In this document: piece after piece, positions 12,440 through 23,279 of the stretch
Numbering within the stretch: position 1 is the first letter of the stretch
Layout: every line of letters begins with the position of its first letter
NCBI GenBank assembly: GCA_947311845.1
Contig: CAMZMU010000059.1
Location: 34,109,777 to 34,173,776, forward strand
Origin: Poa pratensis
Lineage: Eukaryota > Streptophyta > Magnoliopsida > Poales > Poaceae
Direction: 5' to 3'
DNA length: 64,000 nucleotides
Notes under the pieces: model-generated
Databases searched by the model: none
What the model saw: the letters and a program-made list of their open reading frames with translations, nothing else
What the model was told of the DNA's origin: nothing
Made by a program: the position numbers and the translations under genes

Positions 12440-12792
12440 TGAATGTGTGGCTGCATGGAATATAGAAGATAAAATTAATCATCTCAATCACTCTAGATAA
12501 CGCATCCAACGTACAATGATAAAGCAATCCAAAATTTGAAGGCTAAGTTTGTTGCTAGAGGCTCCTATTGCTTTGTTCCCAAATATTCCCATGTTCGTTG
12601 TTGTGCTCATATTATAAATTTGGTGGTTACCGATGGGACTGCAACCATCTCCCATTTGACACCAATGTGAGGGAAACTGTGAAGTATATAAAGAAATCAA
12701 ATGCTCGATTGCACAAGTTTGTGGAATTTGCCGTGAACTTGCAATAATAATTGGTGAGAGCCTGGAACTTGATGTGACCACTAGATGGAATT
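12440..12792 (+). pseudogene. hAT transposase, N-terminal/central fragment
   Basis: Across frame changes it encodes blocks matching RICESLEEPER/Ac-like transposases: AAWNIEDKI, ITLDNASN (around the first catalytic Asp of the hAT RNase-H fold), VPKYSHVRCCAHIINLVV and, at the right edge, TRWN where the retrotransposon inserted. One frameshift follows DNASN near 12512 and there are in-frame stops near 12670 and 12750. The zinc-finger BED region expected upstream is not recognised. Confidence 0.82.
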
Positions 12793-13703
12793 TGTCGCAG
12801 CAGTGGGACATGGGGTTCCCCTAATACTGCCAAAGTGGGTCCACCCCATGTGGGCCCAAGATGAAGATGGACAAGACCAAGACTCAAGTCAAGCTGGCGG
12901 GTTCACCGTTAGGACGCACATGGCCTACATCGACAAAGGGCTCCGGTCTGGGGACCTTCCGGGTCCCCGAATCAAGCAAGAAGGCCAGGAAGGACCCTGG
13001 GCAGGAGGCCAGGCTCCCTCTCGGGTACCTCCCCACGTCCCTGTGGATAAGCACTCCACCTCACCGCGGAAGACCTGGGAAGCAAGGCGAAGTCAGCGCG
13101 GGCTGGAAGCACGTCCGTGGTGGTGTCAGCTCCTGTCCACCCAAGGCGGACGCTCCCACCTAATCCAAAGGAGACGCTAGGCTGAGGAGAGGCCACATCT
13201 CCTCCTAAACTAGATGAGGATGGTCCTTCATCCGAAGGTCCCTCATGCCCCTCACGTGACCCTGTGGCAACCTGTTAGCCTATAAAAGGAGGACAAGGCA
13301 CGGAGGAGAGAAGGTCGAAGCAAGGACGAACACAAGGTAGAACCAGAGCAAGACTAGACTAGGGCTGCGAGGGTAGAGGGGAAGGTGATCTCCTCCGGGT
13401 CAGGATCTGTCCTTCGTCTACCTCCAGCCAAAACCCTCCCGGGTACCCCATCCGAGAGGTTCCATTGTAAGCGACACTATGAAGAATCCATCAATCCGAC
13501 ATGCAGGAGTAGGGCTTTTAGCCTCCGGGCGGCCTGAACCTGGGTAGCTCCTTGTGTCCCTTTGGTTGCATGCTTTGATCGTGGAGAGGAGAGCTTGATC
13601 TAGATTCCACCCAAGAAGACGATTATCAGCCTCCTTCGTGCCCCGTGCCGAACCTAAAAGGGGGTATCCTATACTCCCGGTGTCCGTGTAACGAGACACG
13701 ACA
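12793..13703 (+). repeat. Outer LTR, forward orientation
   Basis: A 911-bp LTR starting tgtcgcagcag and ending acgagacacgaca, with a TATA box (tataaaagga) at 13281. It is followed by tc and a primer-binding site (tggcgtgccaggtaggg, 13706-13722). It differs from the other two LTRs by shared-difference sites and a 14-bp deletion near 13001, so it is the odd one of the three. Confidence 0.9.
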
Positions 13704-13705
13704 TC

Positions 13706-13751
13706 TGGCGTGCCAGGTAGGGTCGAACCTACGGCCTTCCGCTTAGGAAAT
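13706..13751 (+). other. Second primer-binding site and foreign leader
   Basis: The primer-binding site (13706-13722) is followed by 29 bases of leader (gtcgaac...aggaaat) that do not match the leader after the other primer-binding site (minus strand, below 19773). The leader then joins directly to an inverted LTR missing its last 18 bases. This is the rearrangement junction. Confidence 0.8.
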
Positions 13752-14659
13752 GGACACCGGGAGTATAGGATACCCCCTTTTAGGTTCGGCACGGGGCGCG
13801 AAGGAGGCTGAGAATCGTCTTCTTGGGTGGAATCTAGATCAACCTCTCCTCTCCAAGATCAAAGCATGCAACCAAAGGGACACAAGGAGCTACCAGGTTC
13901 AGGCCGCCCGGAGGCTAAAAGCCCACTCCTGCATGTCTGGATTAAAGGATTCTTCATAGTGTGGCTTACAATGGAACCTCCCAGATGGGGTACCTGGAGG
14001 GTTTTGGCTGGAGGTAGACGAAGGACAGATCCTGACCCAGAGGAGATCACCTTCCCCTCTACCCTCGCAGCCCTAGTCTAGTCTTGCTCTAGTTCTACCT
14101 TGTGTTCGTCCTTGCTTCGACCTCCCCTCCTCCGTGCCTTGGTCCTCCTTTTATAGGCTAAGGGGTTGCCACAGGGTCACGTGAGGGGCATGAGGGACCT
14201 TCGGGGTGAAGGACCCTCCTCATCTAGTTTAGGAGGAGACGTGGCCTTTCCTCAGCCTAGCGTCTCCTTTGGGTTAGGTGGGAGCGTCCGCCTTGGGGTG
14301 GACAGGAACTGACACCACCACGGGACGTGCTTCCCGCCCGCGCTGCCTTCGCCTTGCTTCCCAAGTCTTCCGCGGTGAGGTGGAGTGCTTATCCACAGGG
14401 ACGTGGGGAGGTACCGAGAGGGAGCCTGGCCTCCTGCCCAGAACTCGGGCTCTCGGGTCCTTCCTGGCCTTCTTGCTTGGTTCGGGGACCCAGAAGGTCC
14501 CCAAGACCGGAGCCCTTTGTCGACATAGGCCATGTGCGTCCTGACGGTGAACCCGCCAGCTTGACTTGAGTCTTGGTCTTGTCCATCTTCATCTTGGGCC
14601 ACATGGGGTGGACCCACTTTGGCAGTACTAGGGGAACCCCATGTTACACTGCTGCGACA
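13752..14659 (-). repeat. 3' LTR (minus strand), 18 bp short at U5
   Basis: 908 bp matching the 19794-20718 LTR closely. Its U3 end (14659) abuts gtagcccccag, the complement of a polypurine tract. Its U5 end stops at ggacaccggg rather than continuing to tgtcgtgtctcg, so the terminal 18 bases are missing. Confidence 0.9.
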
Positions 14660-14672
14660 GTAGCCCCCAGGC
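14660..14672 (-). other. Polypurine tract
   Basis: On the minus strand ctgggggctac lies directly against the 3' LTR, the usual plus-strand primer for gypsy elements. This fixes the element's orientation as minus. Confidence 0.8.
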
Positions 14673-15075
14673 ATGGTCCCGGTGGCCTAAAGATAGGTCA
14701 AAGTGGGTCCTGGGCACCTGGTCTTCCTTGCTCAGCTCCGTTGGGGACCCGCCGAGGCGAGGTAGAGATGAGCCCCTGGGTCCGTTGACTGAATCGCGGT
14801 GTGAACATTGTGATTCATACGGACCCCGTGCTTATCTTGGAATCCAACGGCGAAACACGCAGAAATCAGCACGCCCCTCGATCCCCACGTCCGTCGGAGT
14901 AATGGGGCCGCGACGCAACGTGTGGGATGCCTTATAAGCCACGACTGGATTCCACTGTAGCCGTTACCTCTCCAGATTTGCCGAAATCCCCAAATCGCCG
15001 CCTCTATCTTCGTCCTCCTGACTCTGCTCCGCTACCTCCTCCTGCTGCCACTGCTCCAACCTCTCTTCGGCTCCA

Positions 15076-18000
15076 ATGGCTAGACTGAAGGTCCTCGCCC
15101 ACCGAGAAGCCGCTGTCCCCAAAAACCAAGAGATCGCGGGAGATCGGGCGCAACGCCAAGCGGCCGAACTCAAGAAACAGAAGGCCTTGTTCCCCAGCTG
15201 CTTCGCCGGCGATACGGAGATGATGCGGAAGGCGGGGCACTTCGGGGTGATGGAGTCTGTGGCGCCGATGGTGTCCAGCCAGGAAAGCGTCGGAGATCTT
15301 TCCGCCGTCGGCGACCAGGACACCCAAGCAGATCCCCATTTTCGACAGCTTCATGTTGATGGGGCTTGTCCCCCTTTCTCTGATTTCTTCATGGAGATCT
15401 TGCGCGCGTACAAGCTGAAGCTCTTGCATCTGACGCCAGGCGCAATTCTCGACTTGGCGGTCTTCGCTTACGCCTGCGAGGCGTTCGTGGGTGATGCCGT
15501 CCGTGGCGCTGTTCGCCACTTCTTCTACCCTCGCATTGGGGGCCAAGGCTGGATGGGAGGCAGTGTCACGTTCTGCTTTCGTCCGAACATCAAGTGGGCC
15601 TTCCCCCTCATGGAGACCAAATCCAGATGGGAAGAGTGGAGGGATCACTGGTTCCTGGTCGGGTGCCAGAAGCCGATGCTCAGCTTGAGGAGCCGACGGA
15701 GCGCCCAGTGGATCTGGACACTTGGAGAAGCGTCAGCTTGCAGGATGAACAATTCTCGGCGGTCGTGGCGCGCTTCGGACTTCTTCGCGAGAAAGGAGTT
15801 TCCGGAGCCGCCATCGTTGCTCATTTCCTCCGCAACCGCCTTGCGCCGCTGCAGAAACGCCCACACCCGGCCTGGAACTTCCAGGGCCCCGGGGATCCAT
15901 CTCGCCTGAGGTGTCCCGATATGGAGGAAAACCTTGTCCGGGATAACGTGAGAGGGACCTTCACTCCAGGGGTCAAGTACCAGCTGCCCAAAGGGTTTCT
16001 GCCTCTGTGCGACGACCCGGAGAAGGACAAGATCCTGGCGCAGATGCCGGTCTGCAACGCCTTTGGTATTGTAGGCCGGGCTGATCACGGGCCCAAACCT
16101 CCTGTGGTGAAGACCCGCAAGGCCAGGGCACCTTCCAGCCCTGAAGAAGGAGAACTCTGGGAGTCCAACGACGAGAGCGAGGAGTCCGAAGAGGAATTCT
16201 CCGGTTCTGACGATGACGAAGGTGGCGACGGGCGCGAGACCGACGCCTCCGACAGAGACGAAGATGCTGGCGACGACCCGGTTGCCAGCGGTGACGATGA
16301 TGAAGATGAGACGACGACGACGAGGAGGAGAGGGCTGCTCCGCCCCCGCAGTCTGCCCGCGGGGTCGATGCTGCCCCAGACCCGAGTGTCCGCAGCCGTT
16401 CCCCGCCAGTTGTGGTGGTGGGGAACGATGATGACCATGTGGATGAAGAAACGAGCGCCGCGGACTTCGTCCGAGCCCCCCGCCAGAAAGCTTCAACCGG
16501 CCGCCTGTCACCCGTGATGGAGCCGCCTGCTGCCTTGGGAGAGCCGCCGGCGAGCCCCCAAGCTTCTTTCGCTGCGTCGGTAGACGTTCCCCCGTCAATG
16601 GGCAAACGCACCCGGGAGTAAGCCTCTTCTTCACTTCTTTCTTGTACTTTGCATTTCCCGCCTTCCCCAAGGAAAATGACCGAATGTTGGTGCAGGGGTA
16701 CTCCTTCCTTGGGTACTGGCAAGAGACGGCGTGACACGGCGGAGGACGACACCGCCACTAGCTTTGGAGCCGGTGGAGGGGGATGCTTCCTCCTCCCATA
16801 GCAGAACTTGAAGGCCGTCGGGGGAGCGGAGTGGGGAGCGTGACGGCGACCTCCCTAGCTCACCCGGGAAAGGCGCTCGACGTCCTGACGCCCGAGCAAG
16901 CAGGTAACCCAGAGCTTGCGGGTAACTTCGTTTTCTTGACGCACCAATGCTTTTCCTGACATCCTTTTGTTTCCAGATGCTTCAGTGGCCAACGTCTTTT
17001 CTCCCGGTGGCCCTCTCGGTGGGGCTAGCCAGGAGAAACCACCTTCCCTCTCGCCTTCAGAGGGTCAAGAGGTGACCAAGGGCGTCCCGAGTTCGCGGGC
17101 TATGGGAACGCAGACCGCGAACCCTGTTCCGGGTCCAAGCCCTGATTTGATAGAAAGCTCCTTGATGACTGGGACAGTGTTAACAACTTTTGCCGCTTTT
17201 TCCACTGACTCCGGCGCCAGCGAGGAGGTGGCGGCGCTGATGAAGATCAAAGAGAGCCTGGCCGCCAACCGCATGAAAAGTGTGCCTGCCCCGGGAGGTC
17301 CCCCGGCAGCTACTCCAGGGTTCACCATTAGTGGTGACGACGCGATGGATGCCATCCTCCGCGGGATAGCTCAGCTGGGCAAAGATCTGTGCGACCGTGA
17401 GGCCGCCGTCGTGGGGACCATCGAGAGTGTCGAGGACCTGATCCAGAAGGGGATGGGCAAGCTGAACCGCTTGGCAACCCAAATCACCACCTTGCTCCCG
17501 GCTCTTGAGAAGAAAGATGCAGACCGGAAGGCCGAAAGTGAGCGCCAAGGAAAGGTCATCCTGGCGAAAGAGCAGCAGCTAGCTTCCCGGGAGGCAGAAC
17601 TGGCTGAGAAGGAGAAACCTTGGAGCTCCAGAAACTCCAGCAGGAGCAGCAGACCGAGAAACGCCTAAGGGAGGCAGAGGACCGCCGTGAAGAGCTCGAG
17701 GCCAAGGATAAGGACATCCAACTCTGGAAGTCCAAGGAGCAAGAGGCCGTCCAAACCATCGAAGATATCAAGAATGTCCTCCATCAGGAGCAGGAGTCCC
17801 CAAGCTTTGCAGCAGCAGGCAAGAGTGACGGCCAGAAGATGTCCGAGCTGAAGGAGTCCTTGGAGGCGCAGTGCAAGGAGCTTGCAGCACTGAAGGAAGG
17901 CCATCAAAAGCTGATCCAGGCCAACTCCCAGGCATCCACTGAGCTGTCGAGCTTCGCCGTCTTAACCAGGAAGGTTTCGCCGAGGTTGAGGCCGCCTGAG

Positions 18001-18324
18001 TTGGCGACGACGCGAGTGAGCGGCTGAATCTGCCCACCGAAGCTCCGGTGCTGGAACCACAGCGCAGAGTCTGCCCTCGTCGAGATTCATCAGAGAGTGG
18101 CCGCTGATCTCCGGTCTTTCAAGAACAAGATGGTCACCCAGCTTGTGAATGACAAGCACGAGACGAGCAAGGTGACGGCGGCCTTGGTGATGGCGTCCTT
18201 CAGGGAGGCCAATCCTGGCGTTGCCTTGCCAGATTTCTCGACCTCGTCTCCTTCCAGGACTTCACTCCAAGCGGTGTCGGCTCCCGCGACTGCACTTGCC
18301 ATGAGGAAATTCCCGCCTCACTAG
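15076..18324 (+). pseudogene. Antisense accessory ORF, PF04195-like, with introns and coiled coil
   Basis: Read on the plus strand, opposite to the LTRs. It starts MARLKVLAHREA and carries a block near residues 95-180 (FSDFFMEILRAYKLKLLHLTPGA and onward) resembling the plant 'putative gypsy type transposon' domain PF04195. Then come an acidic Asp/Glu-rich stretch (about 16150-16310), a Pro/Ala-rich linker, and a long Glu/Gln/Lys/Arg coiled coil (about 17480-17930). Intron-like gaps with gt...ag ends lie at about 16619-16696 and 16911-16976. The frame shifts near 15670, 16310, 17620 and 18030. Accessory ORFs antisense to the LTRs near the 3' end are known in Tat-lineage elements. Function is unknown. 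Confidence 0.65.
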
Positions 18325-18759
18325 TTGTCCTGCACCATGTTTGGGCACTTCGTGCCCCCAATAAACTTTGCGTCAGATCTCATGTATCAGCTTATTAAAA
18401 CTTGCTTGTAATAGGCTAGAACTTGCTATGCTACTCTAGTTCTCGGGTTGCTTTTATTTGTCTTTAGCATGTTTTACTTTTCTCCACGTCCTTGAGGAAC
18501 CTTCTGGGATGTAAGCTTACCCGCGAGGCCCTGACAGGTCAGGCATGCGCTCGCGAGCCCTACCGATTCCCAAAAAGCCGCTCACTCTGTTGGCACGCAC
18601 GTCCCCGGGGTGTATCAGGTCTGTGCACCGCTTTTTACCCCCGGGAGAGTCGATACCCCATGAGTGCTCGCACGACGGTCGAGCCTTGCCTTTCTAGTTC
18701 CGCACATGTTCTGTTACCCGAGAAGTAGATAGCACGTACTGCAGAAACAGGTTTGAGGG

Positions 18760-19793
18760 TAACTTATCTTTTATTCATCATGGAAGTTCTTGAACGACAA
18801 CTGGCCACTTCAGGGTACATCTTGCGGCAACACTCTTCGGGTACACAACACGATTGCTTCAACGACTCTTGCGGGGGAAGGTTAGCAGCTTCTTCCATCC
18901 TGGCACATCGGTCAGCTATGTCCCACAAGTCTCCAGGGTGTCCACAACGCGGATACTCATCTTTTCACGCATCTTGGGGTTGCGGACGTTGACGTGGAAG
19001 CGGCGATGACGGAAGCCTCGCAGAGGTACTTCGGGTAATGCGGTCGACGCCCCGGAACCTCCAGATGTAGTGGCGCAGCGTCTCCTCAGCTTCTTGCTCT
19101 AGGTGATAGAGGTCGGAGACGGTTGCGGGTACGGCGTGCAGCAGGTCTTGAGGTGCTGGCTGGCCTGGCCTTCCATGTCCTCCCGTGAGCGACGCCTGGG
19201 GTTGGAGCTCTGGCCAGCACCTTCTTCAGGAAGTTCCATGGGCCGCTTGCCATGGGGGTCCTCAGGCTGTTCCTCCGCCGGAGGTAGTGGCTCGGGGACG
19301 GCAGCGCCGTGGTCGATGGTCGGGGCAGGACTCGTGGGAGCGTGGCATTGGAGAGCGTAGTCCAGCAGGTTTTCCAAGCTGTTGATCCATGCCTTCGCAC
19401 GGGGATCACTCTTGCACTGATCTGGGGGGAAGGAGAGAAGCGCCCGGGCCACGCCCAGAGCTTCCTCTAGCCCCCAGCCTTCCGCGATGCCTGGCACGCT
19501 TGCTCTCCAAAGACCTCCCGAGCTCCCGACATGACTCTTGCTTGTGACTGAGGCAGCTGCTCGCCTTGCCCCGAGGAGACGGCTGTTCCTGGAGCGGATC
19601 CGGCGCAGACGAGGAGCTTGAGGCAGTTCTTGACGATCTTGCCGTAGATCGCGAACCAGAAGAAGAACTTGACGACGAGCTTGCTTCCGAAGAAGAGGAG
19701 CCTGACGTAGACTCCGAGGTTGTCGACGTGAGCTTGCCGTCGCGGCTGATGTAGGCGAATCCAGCGCTTGCGCCCCCTACCTGGCGCGCCAGA
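18760..19793 (-). pseudogene. gag remnant of the three-LTR element
   Basis: Just inside the 5' LTR, in sense orientation, broken frames encode a Ser-rich N-terminus (about 19770-19560), a segment with ALLSFPPDQCKSDPRAKAW (about 19440), and then DLYHLEQEAEETLRHYIWRF (about 19110-19050), which resembles the gag helical region of plant gypsy elements. At least two frameshifts occur. Protease, reverse transcriptase, RNase H and integrase are all absent. Confidence 0.6.
19773..19791 (-). other. Primer-binding site
   Basis: On the minus strand tggcgcgccaggtaggggg lies two bases inside the 5' LTR end, the normal position for tRNA priming of reverse transcription. Confidence 0.85.
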
Positions 19794-20718
19794 TGTCGTG
19801 TCTCGTTGCACGGACACCGGGAGTATAGGATACCCCCTTTTAGGTTCGGCACGGGGCGCGAAGGAGGCTGAGAATCGTCTTCTTGGGCGGAGTCTAGATC
19901 AAGCTCTCCTCTCCACGATCAAAGCATGCAACCAAAGGGACACAAGGAGCTACCCAGGTTCAGGCCGCCCGGAGGCTAAAAGCCCTACTCCTGCATGTCT
20001 GGATTGATGGTTCTTCATAGTGTGGCTTACAATGGAACCTCCCGATGGGGTACCCGGAAGGGTTTTGGCTGGAGGTAGAAGAAGGACAGATCCTGACCCG
20101 GAGGAGATCACCTTCCCTCTACCTCGCAGCCCTAGTCTAGTCTTGCTCTGGTTCTACCTTGTGTTCATCCTTGCTTCCCTCCCCTCCTCCGTGCCTTGGT
20201 CCTCCTTTTATAGGCTAAGGGGTTGCCACAGGGTCACGTGAGGGGCATGAGGGACCTTCGGGGTGAAGGACCCTCCTCATCTAGTTTAGGAGGAGACGTG
20301 GCCTCTCCTCAGCCTAGCGTCTCCTTTGGGTTAGGTGGGAGCGTCCGCCTTGGGGTGGACAGGAGCTGACACCACCACGGGACGTGCTTCCCGCCCGCGC
20401 TGCCTTCGCCTTGCTTCCCAAGTCTTCCGCGGTGAGGTGGAGTGCTTATCCACAGGGACGTGGGGAAGTACCCGAGAGGGAGCCTGGCCTCCTGCCGGGA
20501 ACTCGGGCTCTCGGGTCCTTCCTGGCCTTCTTGCTTGGTTCGGGGACCCGGAAGGTCCCCAGGACCGGAGCCCTTTGTCGACGTAGGCCATGTGCGTCCT
20601 GACGGTGAACCCGCCAGCTTGACTTGAGTCTTGGTATTGTCCATCTTCATCTTGGGCCCACATGGGGTGGACCCACTTTGGCAGTACTAGGGGAACCCCA
20701 TGTTCCACTGCTGCGACA
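19794..20718 (-). repeat. 5' LTR (minus strand), complete
   Basis: 925 bp, TG...CA ends (minus strand tgtcgcagcagtgg to gagacacgaca), TATA box near 20207-20214. It shares more variants with 13752-14659 than with 12793-13703. Confidence 0.92.
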
Positions 20719-21790
20719 GAATTCAACATTCAGCATGCTAAGAACAACCATTGATTATAGGGATGCATTAGATTCTTATGCAGATAGAGATGCAAACTAC
20801 ACATGGAAGCCCTCAAATGATGAATGGACATTGTTCAATACCATTGCACTGATTCTTGCTCGGTTGGCTAAGGTTTCTACCGCATTCTCTAGCTCTAAAT
20901 ATCCTACTTCCAACATATTTTATCCTCACATTGTCAATGTCAAGATTGCACTTAGAGAGGCTTGTGGTTCCACCAATCCAAAGCTGAAAGTTATGGGGGG
21001 GGGGGTGCAATGATGGATAAATTCAACAAATATTGGGATGAGCCCAATAATGTCATGGTGATTGCTGCCATTCTTGACCCAAGGTACAAGCTGAGATACA
21101 TTTCTTGGTGTTTCAAAAGATCTATGATCATGAGAAAGCTATGGCTGAATATAATTTGGTAGATGAAGAGCTAGTAAAATTGCATGACACTTATGATATG
21201 CATCACCGACATGAGAAGGCTGATTCTTATAGAGCAAGTGCATCCTCCTCTACAATTGTGGATATAAGTTCCTCTCTACCCTCAAGTGCTAACGAGTTTA
21301 CCTCCTACTTGAGCGCATCTTCTTTGGAGACATCAAAGAATGAGCTTGGCAAGTATCTTGATGAGAAAAATGAGAGCTTGCGAAACAAGAACTTTGATGT
21401 GCTATTGTGGTGGAAGCTGAATGCACATAGGTACCCGGTGATACCAAAGATGGCAAATAATTTCTTGACTATACCGGCCACTTCCGTGTCTTCGGAATCA
21501 ACTTTTAGCACCGGGGTCGAGTTCTTGATGACTACAAGAGTTCTCTAAAGCCAGCCATGGTTGAGGCATTGGTGTGTTTTTCTAGCTGGATAAAAGGTTC
21601 TCAAAATGATACCAAAGTTTCAATTGATGTGGTATGTGCTCTATTTTTGTTTATGCATATGTTTTTATAGGAGTTCTTTATTACATTTCTTATGCTCATG
21701 TAACTTACTTATTTTCTCTCTTTTAGGAGCCAAATGATGATGATGATGTGGATACCATTTCGTTTCCAAAAAGTGTGGTGGGGAGCATAT
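20719..21790 (+). pseudogene. hAT transposase, C-terminal part with dimerisation domain
   Basis: Resumes after TRWN with STFSMLRTTIDYRDAL, then WTLFNTIALILARL, AAILDPRYKLRYI and, near 21345-21520, the hAT C-terminal dimerisation block (LGKYLDEKNE, FDVLLWWKLNAHRYP, PATSVSSESTFSTG). A G-run at 20996-21006 and a missing base near 21514 break the frame. An intron (about 21631-21726, gtatgtgctc to ctcttttag) precedes a short last exon encoding EPNDDDDVDTISF, ending near 21790. The family cuts and pastes DNA with 8-bp target duplications. Confidence 0.85.
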
Positions 21791-21865
21791 GTCTTTTAAT
21801 ACAGACACATACTTAATGCAAAACATGGATTGCATGGTGTTTTCTGGTCTATTTGATGTATCTGC

Positions 21866-22175
21866 TTGCTGGACCTTTCTGTACAGCAAAAAAACTGATG
21901 CAAACTAGTGTAAATGGTGCTTATTTCTTGTATAAACTTGCTGAAACTTTCTCTACAACAAAAAATTGAAGCAAAATAGTGTAAATGAGTCTTATTTGTA
22001 TATTTGCTAGCTGGAACTTTTATACATCCAAAAAACTGAAGCATAATAGTGTCAATGGTGCTTATTTACTTGATTTACTTGCTGAAACTTTTTATACAAC
22101 CAAAAAATCTGAACCAAATAGAGTAAATAGTGATTATTTGGTGTGTTTGATTGCTGAAATTTTGTTTGTGTACAC
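21866..22175. repeat. Degenerate minisatellite, about 72-bp unit, 4+ copies
   Basis: Units beginning ttgctgaaact and containing caaaaaa.ctga.gcaaa and agtgtaaatggtgcttattt start near 21868, 21940, 22004, 22078 and 22150. They are imperfect in length and sequence. The array sits in the 3' non-coding part of the hAT element. Confidence 0.8.
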
Positions 22176-22539
22176 TTCAAATTCGACATGGCTTCTTACA
22201 AGTGACAAGCGACGACGAGAAGAAGATGCAATGATGGCGCAATGGTCCTTTTGTGGTTGAACTTTATGTTAAATTGTTAAGACGTGTGTTTCGATCGAGC
22301 TACAACTCATGTCGTGTTCTATTTGTTGAACTAAGTGCACTTGTGTTAGTGATGTATGAGACTATTTGTTGATCATGTACTTGTGTGGTGGACTTGTCAT
22401 GTATGCCACTGTTATGTTTAGTTGATGCTTTGTGAAACTTGTGACTATCTTATGGATATATTCATGCTCTATTGTTGATTATAATTGTCAAATGTTACGT
22501 TTTTATTAAAGGCCATGTCAAATTTTTGTATTTCATCGA

Positions 22540-22713
22540 ACCTTTGAGCCGGCTTGCGAGCTTCACCGAGCTGGATTGTCGAGCCTCGAGCCTTGCCCGG
22601 AAGGTTTAGGCTTGGTTTGTTCCACCTTCGAGCCAAACCGAGCCCGATCCGAGCCTTGTCGAGCCCGAGCCGAGCCGAGCCTCGAGCCTCGAGCTTCATG
22701 TCCAGCCCTATGT
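22540..22713 (+). repeat. hAT subterminal GAGCC cluster and right end
   Basis: More than ten GAGCC/CGAGC motifs in about 170 bp, ending ...gtccagccct. Read outward it begins agggctggac, the same style of end as the hAT MITE at 59787-60310. Such clusters are typical transposase-binding regions. Confidence 0.7.
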
Positions 22714-23279
22714 TCTTTCACCCTTTATGCATGCAAGGTGCTTTCATAAATAATGTCTCTTTCCTTGATCTAAAAGTGGGCATATTATTTTGAAAAACTA
22801 GCATAATTTATTTGCTTCCAAACATGCCACGCATCAAGAATAATCACCTTGGTGAACAAATTATTGGAAAACTTCCTCCTTGCCTCAAGAAATACCTACT
22901 CAAAAGTATTGGCTAGTTTCTATTGAACTTGCAAATAATTTGTTGTATGAGAGGGCCTAGCTAGAATTTGGTTATTCTTGCCCATGTATTGGTGGGTTGG
23001 TCGAGAAAATAAACCAGAGTATAAACAAGAAAACAAATGACAACGAGCCAAAAAGCTACTACGTTTTTTTCCCTATGAACCAGAAAATTGGTAGAGTTGG
23101 TTTTCAAAGCTGACCGAAAAATTCCTACGAAACAAGATGAGATCATCTCGTTCGTGCATTTTGCATTCAGTTTTGCAAGGAACTAGATGAACATTGGTGA
23201 GCTGTGCAACTACCGATATAGAGATTTTTTCACAACGCTACATCGATGAAGGTGGGTGATGGAGCTAATGCAAAATTTG
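22714..23279. other. Spacer, nothing recognised
   Basis: AT-rich with no frame of note and no transposon termini seen. Confidence 0.3.

Larger units (their letters stand above)
12793..20718 (-). mobile_element. Gypsy-like LTR retrotransposon with three LTRs, one inverted
   Basis: A 7.9-kb insertion in the hAT transposase, flanked by the perfect 5-bp duplication gaatt (12788-12792 and 20719-20723). Plus-strand order: a forward LTR (12793-13703) with primer-binding site and 47 bp of leader; an inverted LTR (13752-14659) lacking 18 bp of its U5 end; an internal region; and another inverted LTR (19794-20718). The last two LTRs with the internal region form an ordinary minus-strand element. The first LTR points the other way, so both outer ends are U3 ends (tgtcgcagcagtg). 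The shared duplication implies a single integration of an already rearranged DNA. There is no pol; only a gag remnant and an antisense accessory ORF remain, so it was non-autonomous. Confidence 0.88.
12440..22713 (+). mobile_element. 5'-truncated hAT transposon, split by a retrotransposon
   Basis: Two transposase segments (12440-12792 and 20719-21790) are contiguous once the 12793-20718 insertion and one copy of its gaatt duplication are removed. The right end, about 22540-22713, is a dense cluster of GAGCC/CGAGC motifs ending in ccagccct, typical of hAT subterminal and terminal sequences (compare 59787-60310). No matching left terminal repeat was found upstream of 12440. The element is dead: several frameshifts, loss of its left end and a nested insertion. 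Confidence 0.8.

Noticed and set aside
13418..14674. Multiple ORFs around 12.8-14.7 kb and 19.8-20.7 kb
   Set aside because: They lie wholly within LTR sequence and repeat at each LTR copy on both strands; not genes.
15645..16758. Minus-strand ORFs of 341 and 261 codons
   Set aside because: They mirror the acidic and Pro-rich parts of the plus-strand accessory ORF and have no recognisable domain; treated as shadows.
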